Shown piece after piece: positions 27,776 to 36,457 of a stretch of 61,072 nucleotides of DNA (position 1 is the first letter of the stretch; each line of letters opens with the position of its first letter). The translations under genes were made by a program, and so were the position numbers. Source of the DNA: Pseudomonas syringae (GTDB taxonomy: Bacteria; Pseudomonadota; Gammaproteobacteria; Pseudomonadales; Pseudomonadaceae); the NCBI RefSeq assembly GCF_021606685.1, contig NZ_WKCB01000027.1:1-61072 (forward strand), in the 5' to 3' direction. A model generated the notes under the pieces. That model did not search any database. It had not been told where the DNA came from and saw nothing but the letters and a program-made list of their open reading frames with translations.

Positions 27776-28224
27776 AACACCGATTCAAGACCCGCCTGGA
27801 GCAGGCCCATGAACGCGGCAACTACGAGGCCCTGCTGGACCTGGTCCCCTACGCCAAACTGATCGGCATCGAATGCACACGTTTGGGGGATGAGCTGCTG
27901 TTTCGCCTGCCGGCCAACAAGGACAACATTGGTAACCCCATATTGCCCGCGCTGCATGGCGGCGTGATTGCTGGCTTTATGGAACTGTCGGCGGCGCTGC
28001 ACTTGCTGGTGTTCACCGGTGCGCCGGGCATCCCGAAAATCATCGATTTTTCCCTGGATTACCTGCGCGCCGGCCAGTTTCGCGACACTTACGCTACCTG
28101 CCAGGTGTGGCGCCAGGGCCGACGCGTGGCGAATGTGGCGATCACCGCATGGCAAAGCACGGCGGCGGAGCCGATTGCCACCGCCCGCGCGCATTTCAAG
28201 ATCGAGGAAGCAACCCGCCCTTGA
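27772..28224 (+). CDS. PaaI-type hotdog thioesterase, second of pair
   Basis: A 150-residue hotdog protein with PALHGGVIAGFMELSAALHL in place of the usual active-site loop. Here the catalytic acid would be Glu (FMELS) rather than the Asp of the first copy. IIDFSLDYLRAG corresponds to the second conserved strand. The substrate is unknown. The gene overlaps its partner upstream, and its stop codon lies inside the htpG heat-shock promoter. Confidence 0.82.
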   Translation: MKHRFKTRLEQAHERGNYEALLDLVPYAKLIGIECTRLGDELLFRLPANKDNIGNPILPALHGGVIAGFMELSAALHLLVFTGAPGIPKIIDFSLDYLRAGQFRDTYATCQVWRQGRRVANVAITAWQSTAAEPIATARAHFKIEEATRP

Positions 28225-28247
28225 AATCCTGGTCTTAGCCCCCAACT
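28220..28247 (+). promoter_or_regulatory. Sigma-32 heat-shock promoter of htpG
   Basis: CTTGAAA, 13 bases, CCCCAACT fits the sigma-32 consensus CTTGAAA-N11/16-CCCCATnT closely. It overlaps the stop codon of the second thioesterase gene and gives htpG a leader of about 60 bases. Confidence 0.75.
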
Positions 28248-28313
28248 TTGATGACAACCCGCCGCCAACCCTCAAGGGTGCGGCCACTGCCATCCAATTG
28301 GAGTTTGATGACC

Positions 28314-30218
28314 ATGAGTGTGGAAACTCAAAAGGAAACCCTGGGCTTCCAGACCGAGGTGAAGCAACTGCTGCACCTCATGATCCATTCGCTGTATTCC
28401 AACAAGGAAATCTTCCTTCGCGAATTGATCTCGAACGCCTCTGACGCTGTCGACAAATTACGTTTCGAAGCCCTGTCCAAGCCTGAGTTGCTGGAAGGTG
28501 GCGCCGAGCTGAAAATCCGTGTGAGCTTCGACAAAGACGCCAAGACCGTCACCCTCGAAGACAACGGTATCGGCATGAGCCGCGAGGATGCGATCACCCA
28601 CCTGGGGACCATCGCCAAATCCGGCACTGCCGACTTCATGAAGAACCTCTCGGGCGATCAGAAGAAAGATTCGCACCTGATCGGCCAATTCGGCGTGGGC
28701 TTCTACTCAGCCTTCATCGTGGCCGACAAGGTTGAAGTGTTCAGCCGCCGCGCCGGCCTTGACGCCAGCGAAGGCGTGCACTGGTCCTCCAAAGGTGAGG
28801 GCGAATTCGAAATCGCCACCGTCGACAAGGCTGACCGTGGCACGCGCATCGTGCTGCACCTGAAATCCGCTGAAGATGAATTCGCCGACGGTTACCGCCT
28901 GCGCAACATCATCAAGAAGTACTCCGACCATATCGCGCTGCCGATCGAGTTGCCGAAGGAACAAGCGGCTGTCGAAGGTGAAGACGCACCTGCCCAGGAA
29001 TGGGAAGTGGTCAACCGTGCCAGCGCCCTGTGGACCCGTCCTCGCACTGAAGTGAAGGATGAGGAATACCAGGAGTTCTACAAGCACATCGCCCATGACT
29101 ACGAAAACCCGCTGAGCTGGAGCCATAACAAGGTCGAAGGCAAGCTGGAATACAGCTCGCTGCTCTACGTGCCGGCCCGTGCTCCGTTCGACCTGTACCA
29201 GCGCGAGGCGCCCAAAGGCCTCAAGCTCTACGTACAGCGCGTGTTCGTGATGGACCAGGCGGAATCTTTCCTGCCGCTGTACCTGCGCTTCATCAAAGGC
29301 GTGGTCGACTCCAATGACCTGTCGCTGAACGTGTCGCGGGAAATCCTGCAGAAAGACCCGATCATCGACTCCATGAAGTCGGCGCTGACCAAGCGTGTGC
29401 TCGACATGCTGGAAAAACTGGCGAAGAACGAGCCTGAGCAGTACAAGGGCTTCTGGAAAAACTTCGGCCAGGTCATGAAAGAAGGCCCGGCGGAAGACTT
29501 CGCCAACAAGGAAAAAATCGCCGGTCTGCTGCGTTTTGCCTCCACCCAGGGCGAGGACGGCGAGCAGGTTGTGGCGCTGGCCGAGTACCTGGCACGCGCC
29601 AAGGAAGGTCAGGACAAGATCTACTACCTGACCGGCGAAACCTACGCCCAGGTCAAGAACAGCCCGCACCTGGAGGTCTTCCGCAAGAAAGGCATCGAAG
29701 TGCTGCTGCTGACCGACCGCATCGATGAGTGGCTGATGAGCTACCTCAGCGAGTTCGACGGCAAAACCTTCCTCGACGTCGCCCGTGGTGACCTGGACCT
29801 GGGTAACCTGGACTCCGAGGAAGAGAAGAAAGAAGCCGAAGAAGTCGCCAAGGCCAAAGAAGGCCTGGTTGAGCGGATCAAGACTGCCCTGGGCGAGGCT
29901 GTCAGCGAAGTGCGGGTTTCCCACCGTCTGACCGATTCCCCGGCAATCCTGGCCATCGGCGAACAGGACCTGGGCATGCAGATGCGTCAGATCCTCGAAG
30001 CCAGCGGCCAGAAGGTTCCGGATTCCAAGCCGATCTTCGAATTCAACCCGGCTCACCCGCTGATCGAGAAACTCGACGGCGAGCAGAGCGAAGAGCGTTT
30101 TGGCGACCTGTCGCACATCCTCTTCGACCAGGCGGCCCTGGCCGCCGGCGACAGCCTGAAAGACCCGGCCGCTTACGTGCGCCGACTGAACAAGCTGTTG
30201 GTGGAACTGTCGGTTTAA
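28314..30218 (+). CDS. htpG: Chaperone HtpG (Hsp90)
   Basis: A cytoplasmic ATP-dependent Hsp90 chaperone of 634 residues. The N-terminal GHKL ATPase domain shows [31 protein letters not shown] and [13 protein letters not shown]. The middle domain has the catalytic-loop Arg in [11 protein letters not shown], and the C-terminal dimer domain follows. I took the ATG giving [26 protein letters not shown] because E. coli HtpG begins at the same place; the longer frame reaches back into the promoter. It is monocistronic, with its own heat-shock promoter and terminator. Confidence 0.98.
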   Translation: MSVETQKETLGFQTEVKQLLHLMIHSLYSNKEIFLRELISNASDAVDKLRFEALSKPELLEGGAELKIRVSFDKDAKTVTLEDNGIGMSREDAITHLGTIAKSGTADFMKNLSGDQKKDSHLIGQFGVGFYSAFIVADKVEVFSRRAGLDASEGVHWSSKGEGEFEIATVDKADRGTRIVLHLKSAEDEFADGYRLRNIIKKYSDHIALPIELPKEQAAVEGEDAPAQEWEVVNRASALWTRPRTEVKDEEYQEFYKHIAHDYENPLSWSHNKVEGKLEYSSLLYVPARAPFDLYQREAPKGLKLYVQRVFVMDQAESFLPLYLRFIKGVVDSNDLSLNVSREILQKDPIIDSMKSALTKRVLDMLEKLAKNEPEQYKGFWKNFGQVMKEGPAEDFANKEKIAGLLRFASTQGEDGEQVVALAEYLARAKEGQDKIYYLTGETYAQVKNSPHLEVFRKKGIEVLLLTDRIDEWLMSYLSEFDGKTFLDVARGDLDLGNLDSEEEKKEAEEVAKAKEGLVERIKTALGEAVSEVRVSHRLTDSPAILAIGEQDLGMQMRQILEASGQKVPDSKPIFEFNPAHPLIEKLDGEQSEERFGDLSHILFDQAALAAGDSLKDPAAYVRRLNKLLVELSV

Positions 30219-30229
30219 CACCGTTGTAG

Positions 30230-30256
30230 AAAAACCCGCTTCGGCGGGTTTTTTCG
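30230..30256 (+). terminator. Rho-independent terminator after htpG
   Basis: AAAACCCGC and GCGGGTTTT close a TTCG tetraloop followed by a T-run, a textbook terminator. Confidence 0.95.
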
Positions 30257-30284
30257 TTTTACTGCACCTCAACTGGAGTAAATG

Positions 30285-31013
30285 ATGAGCCAAGTCACTG
30301 TGCGTTCCGTGGTCTATCAGATTGATGGCCAGTCGTATGAGAGCCGTCTGGCGTTCGATGCCAGCCACAAGAGCCCGTTGCCGGGCCTGCTGATGGCGCC
30401 GAACTGGATGGGTGTGAGTGCCGGCGCTGAAGAAATCGCCAAGTCCGTTGCCGCCAAGGGTTATGTGGTACTGATCGCCGACCTGTACGGGCAGACCGTG
30501 CGCCCGTCGAACGGCGACGAAGCCGGCGCGGCAATGATGCCGTTGAAGAATGACCGCGCGCTGCTGAACAAGCGCATGCAGGCGGCGTTCGAACAGTTAC
30601 AGGGTCAGACCGAGGCGGCGGTGGACACCTCGAAACTGGCGACCTTTGGTTTCTGCTTCGGTGGTTGCTGCTCCCTGGAGCTGGCGCGTACCGGTGCACC
30701 GTTGAAAGCTGCGGTGTCCTTCCACGGCACCCTCGATACGCCGAACCCGGCGGACGCGAAGAACATCAAGGGCTCTGTGCTGGTACTGCACGGCGCCTCG
30801 GACCCATTGGTGCCGAAAGAGCAATTGCCGGCCTTTGAAGATGAAATGAATGCGGCCGGTGTGGACTGGCAACTGCTGAGCTACGGCGGCGCAGTGCATT
30901 CCTTCACCGACCCGCATGCGAATGTGCCGGGCAAGATGATGTACGACGCGAAGACTGCTGCGCGCGCCTTCAAGTCGATGCATGACTTGCTGGATGAAGT
31001 GTTCAAGGGCTGA
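30285..31013 (+). CDS. Dienelactone hydrolase family protein
   Basis: A 242-residue alpha/beta hydrolase of the dienelactone-hydrolase type with a Cys nucleophile in GFCFGGCCS, an Asp in GASDPLVPKEQ and a His in GGAVHSFTDPHA. Such proteins cleave cyclic esters, but most genomic copies have no known substrate. There are two adjacent ATGs; I chose the second, which lies six bases from GGAG. The gene follows the htpG terminator and precedes a degenerate REPIN. Confidence 0.88.
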   Translation: MSQVTVRSVVYQIDGQSYESRLAFDASHKSPLPGLLMAPNWMGVSAGAEEIAKSVAAKGYVVLIADLYGQTVRPSNGDEAGAAMMPLKNDRALLNKRMQAAFEQLQGQTEAAVDTSKLATFGFCFGGCCSLELARTGAPLKAAVSFHGTLDTPNPADAKNIKGSVLVLHGASDPLVPKEQLPAFEDEMNAAGVDWQLLSYGGAVHSFTDPHANVPGKMMYDAKTAARAFKSMHDLLDEVFKG

Positions 31014-31036
31014 TTCTTTAGCGCCTGTTCCGGCCC

Positions 31037-31110
31037 TATCGGGGGCAAGCCCCTCCCACATTTTGAATCTATTCAAAAATCAAAGTGTGGGAGGGGGCTT
31101 GCCTACGATG
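31037..31110. repeat. Degenerate REP doublet, head-out
   Basis: The left copy has lost a base pair from its stem (GGGGGCAAGCCCCTCCCAC), and the right copy has a broken core (GGCTTGCCTACGA). It ends two bases before the pirin stop codon. The damage suggests an old, inactive copy. Confidence 0.85.
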
Positions 31111-31111
31111 A

Positions 31112-31978
31112 CTACCTCACTGGCAATTCAATTCTTTCAGTTTCACCCGGCACGGTCGGCCACTCCCCAGCCGCCCAACGCCGCCGAGCCTCGTCGATCT
31201 TCAACGGATCACTCGCGACAAAATTCCAGTTGATCCGCCGCGGCCCATCCAGCGCCGCGCCGCCCAATACCACGACGTGGCAGTCCGTTTCAGCAAATAG
31301 CGTCATCTCTTGTCCAACCGGCAATACCACCAGGCTATGCACCTCCAGTGGTTCGCCGTCCAACTGCGCCTCACCCTCCAGCACATACACCGCGCGTTCC
31401 TCGTGCTCATCCGGGATCAGCAGGGTCGTGGCCGCTTGCATCTGCACCTCGGCATACAGCGTGGGTGACAGCACCGGCACGGGGGATTTGAGGCAGAACC
31501 CGTCGCCGGCGATCAGGCGAATTCGCACACCCAGGTTGTCACTCACCGGCAGGCTCGCCGCCGGGTGATGGCTGTAATGCCCCGGGCCCTCTTCATGGTC
31601 CCTCGGCGACGCCAGCCACACTTGCAGCCCATGCAGGTTGAAGCCACTGGCCTTGAGTGGTTCGGGGGTACGCTCGACGTGGGCAATCGCGCTGCCGGCG
31701 GTCATCCAGCTCACATCGCCGGCGTGCACCACCTGGTCCGAGCCCAGGCTGTCCTTGTGCTGCAATGCACCCTCGAACAGGTAGGTGAGGGTGGACAGGC
31801 CAATATGCGGATGCTGACGGATATTCATGCCGCTGCCGGGCGCGTAGCGGGTGGGCAGCATATGGTCGAAAAACACAAAAGGCCCGACGCTGCGGCATTC
31901 GCGCGAGGGCAGTGGGCGCAGGATCGGCTGGCCTTCGACGTCTTCAGGGCGAGGGCGGATCACGGTGAGGGTGGTCAT
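31112..31978 (-). CDS. Pirin family protein
   Basis: A 288-residue bicupin. The N-terminal cupin carries the metal-binding motif: HPHIGLSTLTYLFEGALQHKDSLG, with a further Glu in AHVERTPE. Bacterial pirins bind iron or other metals; some oxidise quercetin, others act on unknown targets. Start at the ATG of MTTLTVIRPRPEDVEG gives the usual family length. The gene reads leftward, with the OsmC-like gene about 60 bases behind it; the two may share a transcript. Confidence 0.9.
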   Translation of the reverse strand: MTTLTVIRPRPEDVEGQPILRPLPSRECRSVGPFVFFDHMLPTRYAPGSGMNIRQHPHIGLSTLTYLFEGALQHKDSLGSDQVVHAGDVSWMTAGSAIAHVERTPEPLKASGFNLHGLQVWLASPRDHEEGPGHYSHHPAASLPVSDNLGVRIRLIAGDGFCLKSPVPVLSPTLYAEVQMQAATTLLIPDEHEERAVYVLEGEAQLDGEPLEVHSLVVLPVGQEMTLFAETDCHVVVLGGAALDGPRRINWNFVASDPLKIDEARRRWAAGEWPTVPGETERIELPVR

Positions 31979-32041
31979 GGTGCGTCCCAGTCTGAGCGGG
32001 TTGGATGGGTTGAGCATAACCCGCCCGACGGGAGCTTGCCG

Positions 32042-32458
32042 CTATTGGCTGAAGGCGCCTTCCGACAGCTGGGTGTCGATACTGATCTCGGCGGTGGTCA
32101 TCAGCTTGTGCACCGGGCAGCGGTCAGCCACGCGGTGCAGTTCGTCGCGTTGTTCGTCGGTGAGTACGCCCTTGAGCGTCAGCTTGACGTTGAGTGTGTA
32201 TTTGCCCTTTTGCTCCTCGGCGGCGTCGTGGGTGACTTCGACGGTTACGCCGGTGAGCGGGATGTCTTTTTTCTGTGCATACAACTTGACGGTCAGGGCC
32301 TTGCACGATGCCAGCGCAGCGTCGAAGTAATCGTGCGGGGAGGGCGCCGAATCATCACCGCCCAGGCTTTTGGGCAGGTCGGTGAACAACTCATGGTTGT
32401 TGATGTTGACGCTATGACGAAAGTTGTCCTGGTTCAGGGTATTTACGGTAACAGGCAT
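32042..32458 (-). CDS. OsmC family peroxiredoxin-like protein
   Basis: A 138-residue protein of the OsmC/Ohr superfamily. The two redox Cys are present in ALASCKALTVKLYA and ADRCPVHKLMT, which in this family reduce organic hydroperoxides using dihydrolipoyl donors. The second motif RCPVHK marks the YhfA/OsmC branch rather than Ohr. The start ATG of MPVTVNTLNQ is preferred to one four codons upstream on the basis of family length. A role in oxidative stress is inferred from family. Confidence 0.88.
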   Translation of the reverse strand: MPVTVNTLNQDNFRHSVNINNHELFTDLPKSLGGDDSAPSPHDYFDAALASCKALTVKLYAQKKDIPLTGVTVEVTHDAAEEQKGKYTLNVKLTLKGVLTDEQRDELHRVADRCPVHKLMTTAEISIDTQLSEGAFSQ

Positions 32459-32597
32459 GGCAAACCTCACAGGTTGGCAGGATGAAGGTCATGCAGTTAT
32501 AGAGCATGCGGGCACGTGGGTGTTCCGCGTTTTTCGAAGGTGAACCGCTTTGCAGCCCGGGCGGTCTACCGGTATTGAGCCCTAGTGAGGATATACC

Positions 32598-33620
32598 GTG
32601 CCCTGGACCCGCCTGAGTGTTGCCCTGTTGCTCGCCGCCGGCAGCCTTGCCGCGCAGGCCCGCGACTATGCCTACAGCGACGCACACCTGCATTACGTGG
32701 ATTTTTTCCAGGAAACCGCGGGCATGCAGAAATTGCTCCAGGCCATGACCGACAATCGCATTGAGCACGTGATGATTTCCGGCGTTCCCGTCGCCAAGAA
32801 GTGGCACGAAGACGAACCCAAGCGCCCGCGCTATTACGCCGGCGACGATGCCGACGCCTATTGGTACAGCGCCACCGACGTCATCGTTGCGGCAGCCGTG
32901 AACAGCCTCACATCCGAACAGCGCCAGCACTTTCACCCGTTTCTGTCCGGCTTCAACCCCAATGACAAGAACTCCGCGGCCCACATCCAGCGCATGCTCG
33001 ACCTCAACCCCGGGCTGTGGCAGGGCATCGGCGAAGTGTTCACCCGCCACGACGACCTGACGGCCCTGACGGCGGGCGACACCCCGCGTGCCAACAACGA
33101 AGCCATGACACGCATCTACCATCTGGCCGCCGAAAACGACTTGCCGGTGATGCTGCATTCCAATATCACCTCCAAGCGTGAGCGCAACCCGCTGTACCTG
33201 GCTGAAGTGGAAGAGCCGCTGCGCAACCATCCGCACACCCGCTTCATCTGGGCCCATGCCGGCACCAGCAAGGAGATCCACCGCCATCAGGTGCAGATGG
33301 ACTTTTTGCTGCCGACGTTGAATCGCATGCTCGAGGCCTACCCCAACCTGTACATCGACCTGTCCTGGAGCGTGCTCACGCCTTACTTGCTGGATGGGGC
33401 GGGCAAGCCCCGGCCCGAGTGGGTAGCGCTGGTGGAGCGCTTCCCGGAGCGCTTTATGCTCGGTTCGGACGTTGTAGGGCACTTCACCAAGTTGGGTAAG
33501 GAGATGCGCCGCTTTGAGCCCTTCCTCGACGCATTGCCCGAGGGCGTGGCCCGTCAGGTTGCGCGGGACAACTTCTTGGCGATCTTGCCCAAGGCGCCTC
33601 GCGATTTGGACGCGCGTTGA
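32598..33620 (+). CDS. Periplasmic amidohydrolase-type TIM-barrel protein
   Basis: A 340-residue exported hydrolase. A signal peptide (cleavage near AAQA-RD) precedes an amidohydrolase_2-like barrel. Metal ligands are probably in SDAHLHYVDFF (His-x-His), MLHSNI, WAHAGTSKE and LGSDVVGH. The substrate is unknown; exported members are often poorly characterised. The start is a GTG at 32598 with GAGG about nine bases upstream. It is divergent from the OsmC gene and 97 bases ahead of the chemoreceptor gene. Confidence 0.82.
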   Translation: MPWTRLSVALLLAAGSLAAQARDYAYSDAHLHYVDFFQETAGMQKLLQAMTDNRIEHVMISGVPVAKKWHEDEPKRPRYYAGDDADAYWYSATDVIVAAAVNSLTSEQRQHFHPFLSGFNPNDKNSAAHIQRMLDLNPGLWQGIGEVFTRHDDLTALTAGDTPRANNEAMTRIYHLAAENDLPVMLHSNITSKRERNPLYLAEVEEPLRNHPHTRFIWAHAGTSKEIHRHQVQMDFLLPTLNRMLEAYPNLYIDLSWSVLTPYLLDGAGKPRPEWVALVERFPERFMLGSDVVGHFTKLGKEMRRFEPFLDALPEGVARQVARDNFLAILPKAPRDLDAR

Positions 33621-33655
33621 TATCGCGTTTTGGTCTTACGCAAATCGGTTAGCGC

Positions 33656-33663
33656 GCCGATAG
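33656..33663 (+). promoter_or_regulatory. Possible FliA (sigma-28) -10 element
   Basis: GCCGATAG differs by one base from the FliA -10 consensus GCCGATAA and lies 54 bases before the chemoreceptor start. The -35 element at the right distance (TACG for TAAA) is poor, so this is tentative. Chemoreceptor genes are often FliA-dependent. Confidence 0.35.
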
Positions 33664-33717
33664 CTTTCAAGAGCCATGCTGCAGGTGGATGCAGCGCTTT
33701 TGGAAGGAATCCAGGGA

Positions 33718-35343
33718 ATGAGTATCCGTAGTTTGAATATCGCCCCGCGCGCTGGCCTGGGCTTTGGGGTGCTGGCGTTGATGGTGTTTGCCCTGGGCGG
33801 CTTTGCCCTGCTGCAGATGGCCAATATGCGCCAGCAGTCGGATCAGGTTGAAAGCAACTGGTTGCCCAGCGTGATGGCGGTGGGGGAGATGAGCCAGGAC
33901 CTGCTACGGGTGCGCGCGCTGACCTTGCGCCTGTTGCTCAACCGCGATCCCCAGGCGCTGACACAGAACGAGCAGAAGCTCAGCGATCTGAAAAACGGCC
34001 TGCACCACGCGCAAAACCTGTACGAGGCGCTGATCGTGCTGCCCGAGGAACGCACGCTGTTTGATCGCTTCAAGGCCCAGGAAACGCAGTACCTGCAACG
34101 CCAGGAACAGGTCCTGGGGTTTTCCAGGGCCAATCAGCTGGATGACGCCATCCGGGTGGTCAACGGTGAGATGAATCAACTGGCCGATGAAATGGCCACC
34201 ACCCTGCGCGCGCTGGTCACCCTCAACAAAGCCAATGCCAATCAGGCGGCGAACCTGGCGCAGCGGGTGTTCAGCGAGTCGCGCAGTTGGGTGGTCGGCA
34301 TGATTGTGCTCACCGCGCTGATCACCATCGGGCTGGCAGTGTGGCTGACCCGCAGTATCGTGTTACCGCTGGCCCAATCGCTGAAAGTAGCCCAGGGCGT
34401 CGCCAGTGGCGATCTGACCGGAGAGATCAGCGTCACCGGCAGCGATGAGCCGGCGCGCTTGCAGCAGGCGCTCAAGGGCATGCAGGAGAACCTGCGGGAC
34501 ACCATTCGGCGTATCTCTGAGTCCTCGAACCAATTGGCCTCAGCCTCCGAAGAACTCAGTTGTGTGACCGAGGACGCCACCCGGGGCCTGCATCAGCAAA
34601 ACCAGGAGATCGAACAGGCCGCCACGGCGGTCAACCAGATGACGGCGGCGGTGGAGGAGGTGGCGAGCAACGCCGTGGCCACGTCCCAGGCGTCCCGGGA
34701 GTCTGACCGCATTGCCCAGCAAGGGCGTGAGCAAGTGCAGCAGACGGTGGTGTCGATTGAGGCGCTGGCCACCGATGTGACCGACAACGTTACCCAGGTC
34801 GAGGACCTGGCGCAGAAGGTCTATGGCATCAGCAAAGTGCTGGACGTGATCCGCGCGATTGCCGAGCAGACCAACTTGCTGGCGCTGAATGCCGCCATCG
34901 AAGCGGCACGTGCGGGGGATGCCGGGCGCGGGTTTGCGGTGGTAGCTGATGAGGTGCGGGCGTTGGCCCATCGTACGCAGCAGTCGACCCGGGAAATCGA
35001 GCAGATGATCAGTGGGATTCAGCAGGGTACGGATCAGGCGGTCAGTTCGATGCAGCAGAGCAATACGCGGGCGCGGTCTACGCTGGATATCGCCAAGTCG
35101 GCGGGGGTTGCGTTGGAGGAGATTGCTTCGGCGTTTACCTTGATCAACGAGCGTAATCTGGTGATTGCCAGTGCTTCGGAGCAGCAGGCTGCGGTGGCGC
35201 GGGAGGTGGATCGGAATTTGGTTAATATTCGGGATTTGGCGCATCAGACGTCTGCCGGGGCGAATCAGACGAGTGCGGCGAGTCAGGAGTTGTCGCGGTT
35301 GGCGGTGGATTTGAATTCGATGGTGGCGCGGTTTTCGGTTTAG
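33718..35343 (+). CDS. Methyl-accepting chemotaxis protein
   Basis: A 541-residue inner-membrane chemoreceptor. Domains in order: membrane helix (about 13-34), a helical periplasmic ligand domain of about 160 residues resembling a four-helix bundle, a second membrane helix (about 196-218), HAMP, and the cytoplasmic signalling domain with the hairpin tip [19 protein letters not shown]. No ligand can be named. The start follows AAGGA and gives [15 protein letters not shown]. The first part of the gene uses C freely at third codon positions, but in the last 50 or so codons it is almost absent. The gene ends beside a 1.1-kb inverted repeat. Confidence 0.93.
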   Translation: MSIRSLNIAPRAGLGFGVLALMVFALGGFALLQMANMRQQSDQVESNWLPSVMAVGEMSQDLLRVRALTLRLLLNRDPQALTQNEQKLSDLKNGLHHAQNLYEALIVLPEERTLFDRFKAQETQYLQRQEQVLGFSRANQLDDAIRVVNGEMNQLADEMATTLRALVTLNKANANQAANLAQRVFSESRSWVVGMIVLTALITIGLAVWLTRSIVLPLAQSLKVAQGVASGDLTGEISVTGSDEPARLQQALKGMQENLRDTIRRISESSNQLASASEELSCVTEDATRGLHQQNQEIEQAATAVNQMTAAVEEVASNAVATSQASRESDRIAQQGREQVQQTVVSIEALATDVTDNVTQVEDLAQKVYGISKVLDVIRAIAEQTNLLALNAAIEAARAGDAGRGFAVVADEVRALAHRTQQSTREIEQMISGIQQGTDQAVSSMQQSNTRARSTLDIAKSAGVALEEIASAFTLINERNLVIASASEQQAAVAREVDRNLVNIRDLAHQTSAGANQTSAASQELSRLAVDLNSMVARFSV

Positions 35344-35351
35344 GTTGGGTG

Positions 35352-35616
35352 TATATCCGTTTTTTGGGTGATGGCGGCTTATGGTTCCGCTCTTACAGCG
35401 GGTCACTTTTGAAAAGCGCAAAAGTAACCAAAACGCTCTTGCCCCAACACTCGGCACCTCGCCTGGGCTCGGTGTGCCCTCACTCCGGCTTGAATCCGTG
35501 GGTCGCCGCGATGGGCCACCCCTGGCCCAGCGCGGCTAACCCGGCGTCCTGCCGGGTTACCCACGGATTCAAGCCTGCGTTCGGCCAGCGTGTTTTTATG
35601 GGGCGCCTAAGATCAA
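35352..35616 (+). repeat. Left arm of giant inverted repeat
   Basis: About 265 bases that recur, inverted and roughly 90% identical by eye, at 36117-36384. The arm itself is nested: GGCTTGAATCCGTGGGT (35487-35503) pairs perfectly with 35559-35575, enclosing a smaller hairpin TAACCCGGC/GCCGGGTTA. It reads as a short open frame but shows no gene-like features. Confidence 0.88.
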
Positions 35617-35751
35617 GATCACGATCAAAAGCCTCAGATCAAAAGATCGCTGACTTCGTCAGCGGTAAGGATGTAAGGGCCAGATCAAAAACAAAGCCAA
35701 GCGAGGCGGCCTGACAGCCGGCCTGATCGTTGAAGCCTTACTCGGTCAAAT

Positions 35752-35836
35752 GTGGGAGCTGGCTTGCCTGCGAAGGCATCAACTGGATTTGCCTGATATA
35801 CCGAGTTGCCCGCATCGCAGGCAAGCCAGCTCCCAC
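35752..35836. repeat. REP doublet of a second class
   Basis: Two inverted copies with the core GAGCTGGCTTGCCTGCGA rather than GGGGGCTTGCCCCCGA, placed head-in. This is the only member of this class in the window and lies in the loop of the giant inverted repeat. Confidence 0.88.
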
Positions 35837-35917
35837 AAAAGCAAAAAAACCAGATCAAAAACACAGCGAGGCGGCCTGGCAGCCGGTCTGATCCTCGAAG
35901 CCTCACTCGGTTCAAAT

Positions 35918-36005
35918 GTGGGAGGGGGCTTGCTCCCGATAGCAGTGTGTCAGCCAATGCATCTGTGACTGCCCCCTGCCATCGGGAGCAAGCCCCCTCC
36001 CACAT
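35918..36005. repeat. REP doublet (REPIN), head-in
   Basis: Two inverted copies with a TTGCTCCC core, the second doublet inside the loop of the giant inverted repeat, 81 bases after the first. Confidence 0.9.
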
Positions 36006-36116
36006 TTTGACCGCAATCAACAGGCGCAACTCCGGTCAGATCTAACGCCGCCAAGCCAGCCCACAACCCGCGCTTTTGCTCTACACCACTCAGGTCGGCT
36101 GTCAGGCCGCCGTGCT

Positions 36117-36384
36117 TTTGATCTTAGGCGCCCCATTAACCACGCTGGCCGCACGCGGGCTTGAATCCGTGGGTAACCCGGCAGGACGCCGGGTTAGCCG
36201 CGCTGGGCCAAGGATGGCCCATCGCGGCGGCCCACGGATTCAAGGCTGCGGGCGGGCACACCGAAGCGTGAGCGAGGTGCCGAGTGGTGGGGCAAGAGCC
36301 TTTTGGTTACTTTTGGGCTCTTTTCAAAAGTGACCCGCTGTAAGAGCGGAACCATAAGCCGCCATCACCCAAACAACGGATATG
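36117..36384 (-). repeat. Right arm of giant inverted repeat
   Basis: Complement of the left arm, matching from the ATATCCG end through GGTTCCGCTCTTACAGCGGG to GGGGCGCCTAAGATCA with scattered substitutions. It ends about 20 bases before the fabB terminator. With the left arm and loop it fills 35344-36457, which has no gene. Confidence 0.88.
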
Positions 36385-36406
36385 CACCCGCCCAACTCCA
36401 CCCCAA

Positions 36407-36436
36407 AAAAAAGCCCCGAACCAGTCGGGGCTTTTT
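36407..36436 (-). terminator. Terminator of fabA-fabB
   Basis: AAAAAGCCCCGA and TCGGGGCTTTTT close a five-base loop, with T-runs on both strands. It lies 22 bases beyond the fabB stop codon. Confidence 0.93.
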
Positions 36437-36457
36437 CACATGATCAACCTACAGGCC

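Noticed and set aside
28707..30368. 553-codon open frame antisense to htpG
   Set aside because: Shadow of htpG; it also crosses the htpG terminator.
35349..35714. 121-codon ORF in the left arm of the inverted repeat
   Set aside because: The reading frame belongs to a repeat whose inverted copy does not preserve a matching protein, and there is no ribosome site. A similar frame at 36076-36333 was rejected for the same reason.
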